The position numbers and the translations under genes are program-made. Under the pieces are notes generated by a model, which ran no database searches, was not told the origin of the DNA, and saw only the letters and a program-made list of their open reading frames with translations. Shown here one piece after another: positions 7,803-16,209 of a stretch of DNA of 64,000 nucleotides. Source of the stretch: Nostoc sp. CENA543 (GTDB lineage Bacteria > Cyanobacteriota > Cyanobacteriia > Cyanobacteriales > Nostocaceae); assembly GCF_002896875.1 (NCBI RefSeq), contig NZ_CP023278.1, positions 3,038,001 to 3,102,000 of the forward strand. Reading direction: 5' to 3'. How positions within the stretch are numbered: position 1 is the first letter of the stretch; every line of letters starts with the position of its first letter.

Positions 7803-8801
7803 ATGTCAGAACTAACTCCCATTACTCCTGATTCTAATTCTGAAGGTAGCGATCGCACTGCCAAAACTCGCCAGTTGTTGGGAATGAAAGGTGCAGCACC
7901 AGGGGAAACTTCCATTTGGAAGATTCGCTTGCAATTAATGAAGCCAATTACCTGGATTCCCTTAATTTGGGGTGTGGTCTGTGGTGCGGCTTCTTCTGGT
8001 AACTATACTTGGTCTTTGGAAAATGTCCTGAAGGCTGCTGCTTGTATGTTGCTGTCTGGGCCATTACTCACGGGTTATACTCAAACCCTGAATGATTTTT
8101 ATGACCGTGAAATTGACGCTATCAATGAACCTTATCGCCCCATCCCTTCCGGTGCAATTTCTGTACCACAAGTAGTCAGCCAGATTATCTTTTTATTTCT
8201 CGCTGGTATCGCCCTAGCCTTTGTGCTGGATGTATGGGCTGGTCATGAATTCCCCAATGTCACAGTTTTGGCAATATTTGGTTCTTTTATTGCCTTCATC
8301 TACTCTGCCCCACCTTTAAAACTCAAACAGAATGGTTGGTTGGGTAACTACGCTTTAGGTGCTAGTTACATCGCCTTACCTTGGTGGGCTGGTCATGCTT
8401 TGTTTGGTGAACTCAATTGGAAAATTGTCGTTCTCACCTTAATTTACAGCTTGGCAGGATTGGGAATCGCCATTGTTAATGATTTTAAGAGTGTAGAAGG
8501 CGATCGCCAACTTGGTCTAAAATCATTACCTGTAATGTTTGGTATTAACACCGCAGCCTGGATTTGCGTCACCATGATTGATGTGTTTCAAGGCTTGATT
8601 GCAGCTTATTTGGTGAGTATCCACGAAAATTTATACGCCGGGATTCTGGTACTGTTAATCATCCCCCAAATCACCTTTCAAGATATGTACTTCCTCCGTG
8701 ACCCCTTACAAAATGATGTCAAATACCAAGCCAGCGCACAACCCTTTTTAGTTCTGGGAATGCTGGTGACTGGTTTAGCCTTGGGTCACGCGGGAATTTA
8801 A
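7803..8801 (+). CDS. chlG: Chlorophyll a synthase ChlG
   Basis: 332 residues, an UbiA-superfamily prenyltransferase that attaches the phytyl/geranylgeranyl tail to chlorophyllide a in the thylakoid membrane, the last step of chlorophyll a synthesis. Seen: the first Asp-rich motif NDFYDREIDAINEPYRPIPSG (starting about residue 96), the second conserved loop VNDFKSVEGDRQLGLKSLP (about 224-242), and about eight or nine hydrophobic segments. The N-terminal 40 residues are hydrophilic, with conserved GMKGAAPGETS. The ATG at 7803 follows a repeat block. The protein is known to work with the insertase YidC and Ycf39/HliD in other cyanobacteria; here it follows an ArsA/Get3-like protein, which hints at a membrane-insertion link. 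Confidence 0.96.
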   Translation: MSELTPITPDSNSEGSDRTAKTRQLLGMKGAAPGETSIWKIRLQLMKPITWIPLIWGVVCGAASSGNYTWSLENVLKAAACMLLSGPLLTGYTQTLNDFYDREIDAINEPYRPIPSGAISVPQVVSQIIFLFLAGIALAFVLDVWAGHEFPNVTVLAIFGSFIAFIYSAPPLKLKQNGWLGNYALGASYIALPWWAGHALFGELNWKIVVLTLIYSLAGLGIAIVNDFKSVEGDRQLGLKSLPVMFGINTAAWICVTMIDVFQGLIAAYLVSIHENLYAGILVLLIIPQITFQDMYFLRDPLQNDVKYQASAQPFLVLGMLVTGLALGHAGI

Positions 8802-8804
8802 TGA

Positions 8805-8935
8805 GAGGCAGGGGGCAGGGGGCAGGGAGCAGGGGGCAGAGTTAAAATAAAGCTCTTCTCATTCTAAGGTAGACATTTTAACCCTTGTAGTTATTTTTCT
8901 CCCTTACTCCCTGCTCCTTTGCTCCCTGCCTTTTA
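8805..8935. repeat. GGGGGCA / CTCCCTG repeats flanking a spacer
   Basis: GGCAGGGGGCAGGGAGCAGGG-type units at 8806-8840 and complementary CTCCCTGCTCC units at 8911-8932 can pair across a spacer of about 70 bp. It follows the chlG stop and may end its transcript. Confidence 0.6.
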
Positions 8936-9004
8936 ATTTCTACATCTGTAGTCAGACGTTAGCAAGAAAGAGTTAGGAGTTAATATACTTCTAGCTCTTC
9001 ATTT

Positions 9005-9307
9005 TTGTTAGCAATTGCCGTGCTGGAATTAATATCTTTAGTAATCAGAAGTATTCAACCATTTTTAGTCCCCATTTGCTTTTTTGGGGCATGGTTAATC
9101 ATTTCTCTCGTCCTGTGGAGTCTTTGGACAGCCACACGAGATAGTCTCAAAACCGCCAAGCGAATGCACCAAATACCCTGTCCTGGCTGCCAATTTTTCA
9201 CCGATAACTACCGCCTCAAATGCACCGTCCACCCATCCATAGCCAACACAGAAGAAGCAATAGAATGCACTGATTTTCAGCCGAAGACTAATCCTTATTT
9301 GTATTAG
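9005..9307 (+). CDS. Small membrane protein with Cys motif, unknown function
   Basis: 100 residues if the TTG at 9005 is used; a GTG at 9020 would give 95. No ATG is available before the hydrophobic region, so the start is uncertain. The N-terminal half is one or two membrane segments (LISLVIRSIQPFLVPICFFG, then WLIISLVLWSLW). The soluble tail has a possible metal- or disulfide-forming set CPGCQFF...LKCTVHP...ECTDF. I do not recognise a named family. It follows chlG by about 200 bp but is separated from it by repeats. Confidence 0.6.
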   Translation: MLAIAVLELISLVIRSIQPFLVPICFFGAWLIISLVLWSLWTATRDSLKTAKRMHQIPCPGCQFFTDNYRLKCTVHPSIANTEEAIECTDFQPKTNPYLY

Positions 9308-9453
9308 GGACTGGGGACTGGGTACTGGGGACTGGGGATTGGGGGGACAAGGGAGACAAGGTAGGAAATGAGGAAAGCTGTTCCCTAATGACTAATGACT
9401 AATGACTAATGACTAATGACTATTGACTATTGACTATTGACTATTGACTATTG
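9308..9453. repeat. CCCCAGT-type and TGACTAA/TGACTAT heptamer arrays
   Basis: GGGGACT/GGGGATT units at about 9309-9345 and then a long array of TGACTAA changing to TGACTAT at about 9386-9453. These match the short tandemly repeated repetitive (STRR) sequences known from heterocystous cyanobacteria. The array runs into the stop codon of the next minus-strand gene. Confidence 0.9.
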
Positions 9454-10404
9454 ACCAATCTCCAACAACACCTTTAATACTCCTCGGCGTTGGGCTTGGG
9501 TAAAGGCTTCTAGTCCTTGATTTAAGGGGTAAGTGGCATGAATTAGGGGTTTTACATCTACTTTTTCGGCTGCTAATAACTCCAGTGCGGCGGGAAATGG
9601 GCCGCAACGAGAACCAATTAAGGTAATTTCATCGACTACTAGGGCGGAAGCATCTATGCTGAGGTTGCCTGCATAGGTACTTTTCAGGACAAGGGTACCA
9701 CGAGGACGTAACGCCTGAAGAGCGATCAAAAATCCTTCGGGGTTTCCTGTACACTCTACGGCAATATCAAAACTTCTCTGTGAAACCGCGTCAACTAAAC
9801 CCGTTTTTATGCCTCTAGCTGTCAAATTTGCCAGTTTTTCTGGGTGGCGACCGATAACTAATAGTTTACAACCAGTTAAAGCTAAGGTTTGTGCTACTAA
9901 TTGCCCTAATTTACCATCTCCTACAACTAGCACGCGATCGTCTGCACATATGGCAATCTGCTGCTGAATTTCTAACGCTGCTGCTAATGGTTCAGTAAAT
10001 GTCGCGATTTCTGTGGGTACGTTTTCGGGTACAGGATGTAAGTTTTCTATCGGTAAACAAAGATAGTCAGCAAACGCGCCGTGACGGTTGACAATCCCCA
10101 ATACTGTACGATTCTCGCAATGGGTTGGTTGTCCCCGACGACAGAAACGACAATGACCACAAACAGCATTAATTTCACCTACGACTCGCTGATTGACAAG
10201 ATGTGCTGGCCCTTGTTCAACCAACCCGACGAATTCATGTCCTATAACGCCAGTGTAGGGATAGTAGCCTCTGAGCAGTTCTAAGTCTGTATTACAAATC
10301 CCTGCACGTAACACTCTTACTAGTGCTTCACCCGCAGGAGGTTCAGGAATGGGAATATCTGAACGCAGTTGCAATTGGTTATTTTCTAGCCATAGTCCTT
10401 TCAT
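9448..10404 (-). CDS. Zinc-dependent alcohol dehydrogenase (MDR family)
   Basis: 318 residues. Catalytic zinc ligands are visible as GICNTDLE (Cys37) and GHEFVG (His56, Glu57). The structural zinc lobe is complete: CGHCRFCRRGQPTHC (Cys82, 85, 88, 96). The Rossmann motif is VLVVGDGKLGQL. The protein is shorter than typical MDR enzymes (about 340-370), mainly by compact loops, but no key element is missing. It should oxidise an alcohol or polyol, or reduce an aldehyde, with NAD(P); the threonine/sorbitol dehydrogenase group is closest in style, but the substrate is unknown. The stop codon (TAG at 9448-9450) lies inside a TGACTAT repeat array. Confidence 0.88.
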   Translation of the reverse strand: MKGLWLENNQLQLRSDIPIPEPPAGEALVRVLRAGICNTDLELLRGYYPYTGVIGHEFVGLVEQGPAHLVNQRVVGEINAVCGHCRFCRRGQPTHCENRTVLGIVNRHGAFADYLCLPIENLHPVPENVPTEIATFTEPLAAALEIQQQIAICADDRVLVVGDGKLGQLVAQTLALTGCKLLVIGRHPEKLANLTARGIKTGLVDAVSQRSFDIAVECTGNPEGFLIALQALRPRGTLVLKSTYAGNLSIDASALVVDEITLIGSRCGPFPAALELLAAEKVDVKPLIHATYPLNQGLEAFTQAQRRGVLKVLLEIGQ

Positions 10405-10484
10405 AATTGTTTTCCAGTTAAATACTCAAAGGCATTTTAACTACATTGAAAGCTCTACTGGCGTTGAATTTCACAACTTGTTCC

Positions 10485-11069
10485 CTACTCTCTACTTCCC
10501 ACTTCCTGTTGCTCAGATGGACTGGGGAATTTTACGTCAGCTTTGCTCAACCAAATGATCAAGTCATCAGAGTGAACGGCAATTTCACTCCCCAAGGTTT
10601 TAATATATAACAGTCCATCACTAATAATTAAGTCTCTAATAGGATACCAAGAATTACGCGTCCGAATTAGCAAATCTAAGGGAATACCCAATTGCGACTT
10701 ATTTTTGCGATATCGCCACCAAGCCCGCCACAAATGCACTGATTTTGTACAGTGCATCCGATAACCTGGTGGTAATTGGCAGTATTGATATCGATAGCAA
10801 TGGCGATCGTCTATTTCTCCTGTGAGAATATAGCTGTATTCCGCCAAGACTTCGTTAATTAATTCCCAATAGGATGAAGTTGATTTAATAGAAAATTCTA
10901 GATTTTTCTGAGTGATTTGGGCAGTAGCAATGATACCTTCTGCTTTTGCTGTAACTTGATTAGTTTTATAAACTGTTTGTGCTTGTAATGTCCCGTTTGC
11001 TAATAAAACTTCTTGTTTTTGGATAGATTGATTAACAAACTCTTTTAATAATTCCAAATTAGATAACAT
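10485..11069 (-). CDS. Orphan protein, paralog of the gene at 11578-12147
   Basis: 194 residues from the ATG at 11069 (MLSNLELLKEF); a TTG six codons upstream is less likely, because the paralog aligns exactly from the same MLS start. No domain I recognise. Shared landmarks with the paralog: LLAN..LQAQ.VYK.NQ, then EG.IATA, SSYWE.IN..LA.YSYI, YRYQ.C..P.GY..-CTKS, LW.AWW.Y, P.D.L.RT.NSWY and DL.IWLSK. The soluble, Trp/Tyr-rich composition suggests an alpha/beta protein without signal peptide. The C-terminal tail differs most between copies. It may represent a Nostocales-specific family; function unknown. Confidence 0.75.
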   Translation of the reverse strand: MLSNLELLKEFVNQSIQKQEVLLANGTLQAQTVYKTNQVTAKAEGIIATAQITQKNLEFSIKSTSSYWELINEVLAEYSYILTGEIDDRHCYRYQYCQLPPGYRMHCTKSVHLWRAWWRYRKNKSQLGIPLDLLIRTRNSWYPIRDLIISDGLLYIKTLGSEIAVHSDDLIIWLSKADVKFPSPSEQQEVGSRE

Positions 11070-11577
11070 GGCTGTTTGTATATGCAACGCAATATTTTTA
11101 CTTAAGACACGGCATACTTTGACTGAGTAATTACCGTAATATTATTGATAATCTATGATCGCCTACAAACTAATTATACCCAAACATTTTTTCGATGTTG
11201 TAAATATACGGTGAAGTATCGAATTCTTCAAAATTGCTGCCTCAAATACATAAATTTTTCATGAATTAATCTTGTATTAATCATGTATTAAATGTTTTTT
11301 ATGAAGTGCGTTGAGGAATTTACCACATAAACAATAAAGTCTTTATATAAAAATAGTATAATTACTGAAAATAATAATTAAATAAAATAAGTAGATAATG
11401 ACTTGATGAGTTACGTTTGACATTAAATTAACGGAACTGCTTCATCATGATCTACTTCAATGAATGATTCAAGATGTTTTCCCAAGCTGATTTTATAGAG
11501 TATTAGCCATGTTTGAAGAGCAGGTTTTATAGAAATAGCCGAGCGGTAAAATCTAGTAAAGCTAGTGTATGAAACCC
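11070..11577. other. AT-rich spacer between the two orphan paralogs
   Basis: About 500 bp, very AT-rich, with no open frame of useful length, no RNA gene I can recognise and no heptamer array. It contains several near-direct repeats of CATGTATTAA/CTTGTATTAA at about 11270-11295. It probably holds the promoter of the 11069 gene and the end of the 12147 transcript. Confidence 0.5.
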
Positions 11578-12147
11578 TCAAATTTCATACAAATATTGTT
11601 TTGTTGACGGAGATTCTATTTTGCTTAACCAAATTACTAAATCTTCAGGAGATAATTGCAGTTCGCTAACTAAAGTTTTGATATAAATTAAACCATCACT
11701 AATCGTTAAATTTTTAATCCCGTACCACGAGTTCTTAGTCCTGACTAAAATATCTAAGGGGACTTTGAAAGATGCAGCGTATTTATTATACTTCCACCAA
11801 GCTTGCCATAAACCCAAGGACTTAGTGCATCGGAGTGTATAACCTTGTGGAACAGCACATCTTTGATATCGATAGAGTCCATTACTATCTAATTCAAATG
11901 TAAAAATATAACTGTAGTCAGCTAAGGTATTATTGATAATTTCCCAATAAGATGAATTGGCATCAATTAAGAAATCAGATGGTGTATGGTCTAATTTAGC
12001 AGTAGCAATCACACCTTCTTTTTTAGAGATTAGTTGATTGCTTTTATAAACCATTTGTGCTTTTAAATAAGGGTTTGCTAACAAAATCTCTTTTTTAGCA
12101 ATAGATTGAGTAATAAATTCTCGCATTAACTCTAAATCGGACAACAT
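11578..12147 (-). CDS. Orphan protein, paralog of the gene at 10485-11069
   Basis: 189 residues from the ATG at 12147 (MLSDLELMREF); an in-frame TTG at 12159 is not needed. It aligns with its neighbour over nearly its whole length, including CTKS, AWWKY, RTKNSWY and LVIWLSK, so the pair arose by tandem duplication. The copies have clearly diverged, so the duplication is not recent. Both genes keep intact frames, which argues that both are used. No catalytic motif is evident. Function unknown. Confidence 0.75.
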   Translation of the reverse strand: MLSDLELMREFITQSIAKKEILLANPYLKAQMVYKSNQLISKKEGVIATAKLDHTPSDFLIDANSSYWEIINNTLADYSYIFTFELDSNGLYRYQRCAVPQGYTLRCTKSLGLWQAWWKYNKYAASFKVPLDILVRTKNSWYGIKNLTISDGLIYIKTLVSELQLSPEDLVIWLSKIESPSTKQYLYEI

Positions 12148-12315
12148 AGACTTTAACAATCAATTACTAAACTGAGTTCTCAAGAAAGTAAATAAAGTGT
12201 GTCAGTCTTCATTAATTTCTGATTGACAGTTGCAAATACACAGTCAATAACCAGTTCTGTTATGAGTTAATGACACCCTCAAATTACATATACGTGGAAT
12301 ATTTGGCAAATCATG

Positions 12316-12365
12316 AAAAAATACCCAGACTACCTGTAAAAATTTTGGCGACAGGCAGCCTGGGT
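12316..12365 (-). terminator. Rho-independent terminator after the inositol-monophosphatase gene
   Basis: Read on the minus strand, a 15-bp stem (arms at 12351-12365 and 12323-12337, two G-T type mismatches) is followed by TATTTTTTC. It lies 37 bp beyond the stop codon of the phosphatase gene and is the clearest intrinsic terminator in the window. Confidence 0.8.
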
Positions 12366-12401
12366 TAATGAAACAATTAAAGGGTTAATCTGCGGGTAAT
12401 T

Positions 12402-13208
12402 CTAAATTTTCAAGGCTTGGGTAAAGGGTGTAAAGAAAGACACTAATTCTGGACGACTAGCGGCGAGAGTAGGGAAGGAGCGATCGCTATAATCTACTCC
12501 GGCTTCCAAGGGAAATGGCTGTGAGTTGAGTGATACCCAACTACCACCAGCCGCTTGCAGAATCACCCAAACGCCTGCAATGTCCCAAACTTTGGGCGTG
12601 GCTTCCACTCCTCCTAGTGTTGCACCAGTGGCAACAGTCAAAAAGTTATAGCTAGCTACACCCAACATCCGAATTTTACAAGGGAAGCCTTGCTGCACCA
12701 CAGCCAAGCTACGGGAACAAAGATTGAAAAAATGATTGCTAGAAGGAGCGTCATTACTAGTATGAATGGGATGATGATTCAAAAATGCTCCCGATGGAGT
12801 GGTTAGGCCAGAATTACCTGACCAAAATCCGTGAAAAGCTTGATTGAGGGGCGGAACGTATACATAACCAAAAATCGGTGTCCCTTTGTACAATAAAGCC
12901 AAGGAAATCGACCAGATGGGAATCCCCCGTGTAAAGTTGGTTGTACCGTCTAAAGGATCAATTACCCAGCACCAATCTGTACCAGGAAAAACCTGTTTAC
13001 CTTCCTCACTGAGAATACCGTAACCAGAAAAAGTAGAGGCGATCGCATCCCGAAGTTCTTGATCTGCCCATTTATCAGCCTGTGTTACTAGGCTACCATC
13101 AGCTTTTTGTGCAGCTTGCACCTGACCAAAATCTTGCATTAATTGCCTTCCCACTCTGGTAGTAGTGGTTTGGGCAAAATCAACAACTGTTATCCAAAAA
13201 TCGTTCAT
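12402..13208 (-). CDS. Inositol monophosphatase family protein
   Basis: 268 residues. The metal-binding site of the family is complete: LSEEG (Glu68, Glu69), WVIDPLDGTTNF (Asp84, Asp87) and the C-terminal VWDIAG (Asp209). Members hydrolyse phosphate monoesters such as inositol-1-phosphate, histidinol phosphate or 3'-phosphoadenosine nucleotides, using Mg2+. The sequence does not decide which. The start ATG is 4 bp after the stop of the PucC-like transporter gene upstream, so the two are almost surely one operon, ended by the terminator at 12316-12365. Confidence 0.9.
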   Translation of the reverse strand: MNDFWITVVDFAQTTTTRVGRQLMQDFGQVQAAQKADGSLVTQADKWADQELRDAIASTFSGYGILSEEGKQVFPGTDWCWVIDPLDGTTNFTRGIPIWSISLALLYKGTPIFGYVYVPPLNQAFHGFWSGNSGLTTPSGAFLNHHPIHTSNDAPSSNHFFNLCSRSLAVVQQGFPCKIRMLGVASYNFLTVATGATLGGVEATPKVWDIAGVWVILQAAGGSWVSLNSQPFPLEAGVDYSDRSFPTLAASRPELVSFFTPFTQALKI

Positions 13209-13212
13209 TGCG

Positions 13213-14697
13213 TTAGTCTAATTCTTTTTCCAGAATAGAGGCGATCGCTGTTTTCGCATTCACCTGGAATTCTTGGATGTTCACCTGACGCAAACACCAA
13301 ACAGCGACTAGCATCCCTACTGCTTGTAATGCAAATACCAACCCGTATGCTAGCACTGGTACGCCGAACAATGTTTTGCCGACATTTAAAACTACGCCAC
13401 CCAAGACTGTAGCTAATCCCCTAGCCATCGCCTGTGATAATCCCCACGCACCAATAAATGTCCCTGCTGTCTCCGCCGCCGTCAAATCTAGCATTAAACT
13501 AGTAGCACCAGCTGTAATCACACCGGAAGACAACCCAAAACACAGCAAGCTACCCATCAGCACGCCTGCATTACCGCTAAAGCCTGCCATAATAATCAGA
13601 CAAAAGCTGAAAACTGCACCCAAACAGCCAATTTTCGTTGTCTGTTTCTTCCCTAAACGTGGTAACAGTAAAAAACCGGTGGAACTAATACCAATTAAAG
13701 TTCCTATCCCAAAGGGAATATTGAGTCTGGTAGTTTGAGAAATACACATCCCAAACACCTCTCCCCCATAGGGTTCTAGAACAGCATCTTGCATGAAAAT
13801 GCTGAGAGTCAACACCAACAAAAAGCCGAAAAATACGCCTGCTTGACGGTTGGCTGTTAGCACCTTCAAAGCTTTGCCCAAGCTGATTTGGTCTTCCCTA
13901 GCTACTACTGTAGAACGGGAATTAAAGCGGGAATATTTCTTTTCAATGCCCAAAGTCGCCAGCACCGATAAACCAAACACGATCGCAGGCATAATAATAA
14001 ACACAGGATTCACCGCCTGCTGTAGTTTAGCGATATCTACAACTTTATTAGTTTGACTAGGATCATAGGACAGCAAAGCCGCTCCACAAATTTCCGGTCT
14101 TTCTAGTAACCTAGAACTAACAATTGCGCCGATCACAATCCCAATCATTAACATTGACCAGACAATCCCAATCAACCGAGATCGATTATCCTCATCGGTG
14201 ATATCTACTAATAGTGCAGCAAAAGGTGTAGAACTCGCACTCAAAGCTAAACCATACAATGCAAACATCAAAGCCAGTACAGCCGCCCAACTATACGTAG
14301 CCACACTCCAACCAGTGGCTTGTAAACTACTACCTATCTGCCAAACTACTTGTAACGCCAAAAAAGAAACAATGGTGAATATGGCAGCCCCTATCCAAAC
14401 ATAGCCCGTGCGATTATAGCCAAATAAAGGCTTGCTATCAGACATCTGACCAAACCAGATGCGCGCCGGACTCACAAACTGGTGCATAGCAATAGCCCCA
14501 GCTGCAATCAGTGGCAAAACTTTTAACTCATCAATCATCACACGATTCAACACCCCCAAAGTGAGAAGCGACATGATGCCTAGTCCCATTTGAAACAAAC
14601 CCAGTCGAAACATTGTTGGGACATTAACTTTGGGTAGAGGTTTCATATCGACTGACTGATCTGATTCAGGATGGGGTGAAAAATTGCTAGTTGCCAT
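13213..14697 (-). CDS. PucC/BCD-type MFS transporter
   Basis: 494 residues with about 12 hydrophobic segments. The region after the first helices (MFRLGLFQMGLGIMSLLTLG, then LNRVMIDEL and SDSKPLFGYNRTGYVW) matches the PucC/LhaA group of the major facilitator superfamily, known in purple bacteria for light-harvesting complex assembly and in cyanobacteria as BCD-family transporters linked to pigment-protein complexes. The substrate is not known; chlorophyll or a precursor is often suggested. It is the first gene of a two-gene operon with the phosphatase. The gene is divergent from the aldo/keto reductase. Confidence 0.85.
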   Translation of the reverse strand: MATSNFSPHPESDQSVDMKPLPKVNVPTMFRLGLFQMGLGIMSLLTLGVLNRVMIDELKVLPLIAAGAIAMHQFVSPARIWFGQMSDSKPLFGYNRTGYVWIGAAIFTIVSFLALQVVWQIGSSLQATGWSVATYSWAAVLALMFALYGLALSASSTPFAALLVDITDEDNRSRLIGIVWSMLMIGIVIGAIVSSRLLERPEICGAALLSYDPSQTNKVVDIAKLQQAVNPVFIIMPAIVFGLSVLATLGIEKKYSRFNSRSTVVAREDQISLGKALKVLTANRQAGVFFGFLLVLTLSIFMQDAVLEPYGGEVFGMCISQTTRLNIPFGIGTLIGISSTGFLLLPRLGKKQTTKIGCLGAVFSFCLIIMAGFSGNAGVLMGSLLCFGLSSGVITAGATSLMLDLTAAETAGTFIGAWGLSQAMARGLATVLGGVVLNVGKTLFGVPVLAYGLVFALQAVGMLVAVWCLRQVNIQEFQVNAKTAIASILEKELD

Positions 14698-14780
14698 AGC
14701 TATTGGTCAAGAAAACGATATATAGAGAAATATGTAAATAAATCTTACTAATTGGCAGGTATTGCAAATGATGAATTTAA

Positions 14781-14812
14781 TCACTTTTGCTCACGTTAAA
14801 CTGGAAAAGTGA
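14781..14812. promoter_or_regulatory. Inverted repeat TCACTTTT/AAAAGTGA upstream of the aldo/keto reductase
   Basis: A perfect 8-bp inverted repeat with a 16-nt spacer in the region between two divergent genes, 28 bp before the GTG start at 14840. It could be an operator or a leader hairpin; no family is assigned. Confidence 0.35.
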
Positions 14813-14839
14813 AGAAATATTAATCTAAATTTTACCACC

Positions 14840-15790
14840 GTGGAAACAATCACATTGGGGAAAAACGGCCCATCTGTCCCACCCCTTTGCATTGGAACTT
14901 GGGCTTGGGGTGATAAATTATTTTGGAGTTATGGCGAAGGTTATGGACAACAAGAGTTACAAGCCGCATTTACCGCCGCCATAGCAGCTGGTGTCACCTT
15001 TTTTGATACCGCCGAAGTTTATGGACTGGGATTATCAGAAAAATTTTTAGGAGAATTTCTCCAGCAAACACAACAGCCAGTGCAAATCGCCACCAAATTT
15101 GGCCCCTTACCTTGGCGATTTTCTGGACAATCTGTTGCTGATGCTTTGACAGACAGTCTCAAACGTCTACAACTAGAAAGTATTGCTTTGTATCAAGTGC
15201 ATTGGCCTTTTAGTTTCTTTTTGAGTCAAGAAACTTTGTTAAACACCTTAGCTGAGGAAGTGAAGCGAGGTAGGATTGCAGCTATCGGTGTTAGTAATTA
15301 TTCTCCTGCCCAAATGCGGGAAGCCCATAAAATTTTGGCGGCTAGAGGAGTACCTTTAGCAGTCAATCAAGTCCGTTACTCTTTACTGACTCGTCAAATC
15401 GAGAGAGACGGGACTTTAGCAACTGCCCGTGAGTTGGGTGTAACAATTTTGGCATACAGTCCTTTAGCACAGGGATTGCTGACTGGAAAGTATACGCCAG
15501 AAAGTGCTGAAAAACTTAGCGGGGCGAGAAAATTCGATCCGAGATTTAGCAAAGAAGGACTGCAAAAAATCGCACCCGTGATTTCTATGTTACGGAGGAT
15601 AGGAGAAAAACGCGATCGCACTCCTGCCCAAGTTGCCTTAAATTGGTTAATTGCTCAGGGTAATGTGATTCCTATCGCTGGGGTGAAAACTGCTGAACAA
15701 GTCAAGCAAAATGCTGGTGCTTTAGGTTGGAAATTAAGCGACGATGAAGTTGCAGAATTAGAAAATCTCAGTCGTCCTTGGTTGAATTAA
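14840..15790 (+). CDS. Aldo/keto reductase
   Basis: 316 residues starting at GTG 14840. The catalytic tetrad of the family is present: Asp56 (FFDTAEVYG), Tyr61, Lys86 (IATKFG) and His121 (YQVHWP). The cofactor-binding end shows IPIAGVKTAEQVKQN. These TIM-barrel enzymes reduce aldehydes and ketones with NADPH; the physiological substrate is unknown. The sequence is close in style to plant/cyanobacterial pyridoxal reductase-like members. Downstream is a repeat block, a MITE and a hairpin that may originally have ended this transcript. Confidence 0.92.
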   Translation: METITLGKNGPSVPPLCIGTWAWGDKLFWSYGEGYGQQELQAAFTAAIAAGVTFFDTAEVYGLGLSEKFLGEFLQQTQQPVQIATKFGPLPWRFSGQSVADALTDSLKRLQLESIALYQVHWPFSFFLSQETLLNTLAEEVKRGRIAAIGVSNYSPAQMREAHKILAARGVPLAVNQVRYSLLTRQIERDGTLATARELGVTILAYSPLAQGLLTGKYTPESAEKLSGARKFDPRFSKEGLQKIAPVISMLRRIGEKRDRTPAQVALNWLIAQGNVIPIAGVKTAEQVKQNAGALGWKLSDDEVAELENLSRPWLN

Positions 15791-15796
15791 CGCTTT

Positions 15797-15850
15797 CAAT
15801 AGGGGTATAAGGGTTTAGGGGTGTAAGGGTGTAGGGGTGTAGGGGAAGAA
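15797..15850. repeat. GTGTAGGGG/GTATAAGGG tandem repeats
   Basis: A run of AGGGGTGTA-like units just after the aldo/keto reductase stop. The same unit occurs at 52365-52402 and 57097-57150. Confidence 0.75.
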
Positions 15851-15873
15851 AAAAGCGTTTCTTCTATATTTTA

Positions 15874-15996
15874 GGGACTTCCAGAAAATAAATTATTCAA
15901 TTTCTGAAAGAGAATATTTTGATTTTTCCCCCTGCTCCCTGCTCCCTGCCCCCCTGCCCACCACAGCGATTGTATATTTTTTTAGTTGGAAGTCCC
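15874..15996. mobile_element. MITE-like element, copy 1 (123 bp)
   Basis: Perfect 10-bp terminal inverted repeats GGGACTTCCA and TGGAAGTCCC, flanked on both sides by TTA. The interior contains GATTTTTCCCCCTGCTCC. The reverse complement of 48168-48275 matches it over the termini and most of the interior, with an extra run of GCTCCCTG units here. No coding capacity, so it would need a transposase acting in trans. Confidence 0.8.
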
Positions 15997-16032
15997 TTAT
16001 TGGCGCATAGTCGCGCTAGTTAGAGGCTCATA

Positions 16033-16066
16033 TCAAGCGGAATAACTACCCGCTTGAAAATTTTTC
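16033..16066 (+). terminator. Hairpin TCAAGCGG/CCGCTTGA
   Basis: Perfect 8-bp stem with a 9-nt loop followed by AAAATTTTTC. It could end transcripts from the aldo/keto reductase gene; the MITE lies between the gene and this hairpin. Confidence 0.5.
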
Positions 16067-16131
16067 ATACCATTTCACGAAAAATCTGATACAGATGTAA
16101 ACCCTAAAATCCTTGCTACATCTAAGTTTTT

Positions 16132-16166
16132 TAATTGCGAATTGCGAATTGCGAATTGTGAATTGG
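16132..16166. repeat. GAATTGC/GAATTGT heptamer array
   Basis: Four units of AATTGCG/AATTGTG in a row, another short tandem repeat type. The array ends in GAATTGGTATCACG, which is found again at 60096-60109. Confidence 0.7.
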
Positions 16167-16209
16167 TATCACGCCAAGTCTCGCTGAGGTACGCGGAGTT
16201 TTTATTCTC

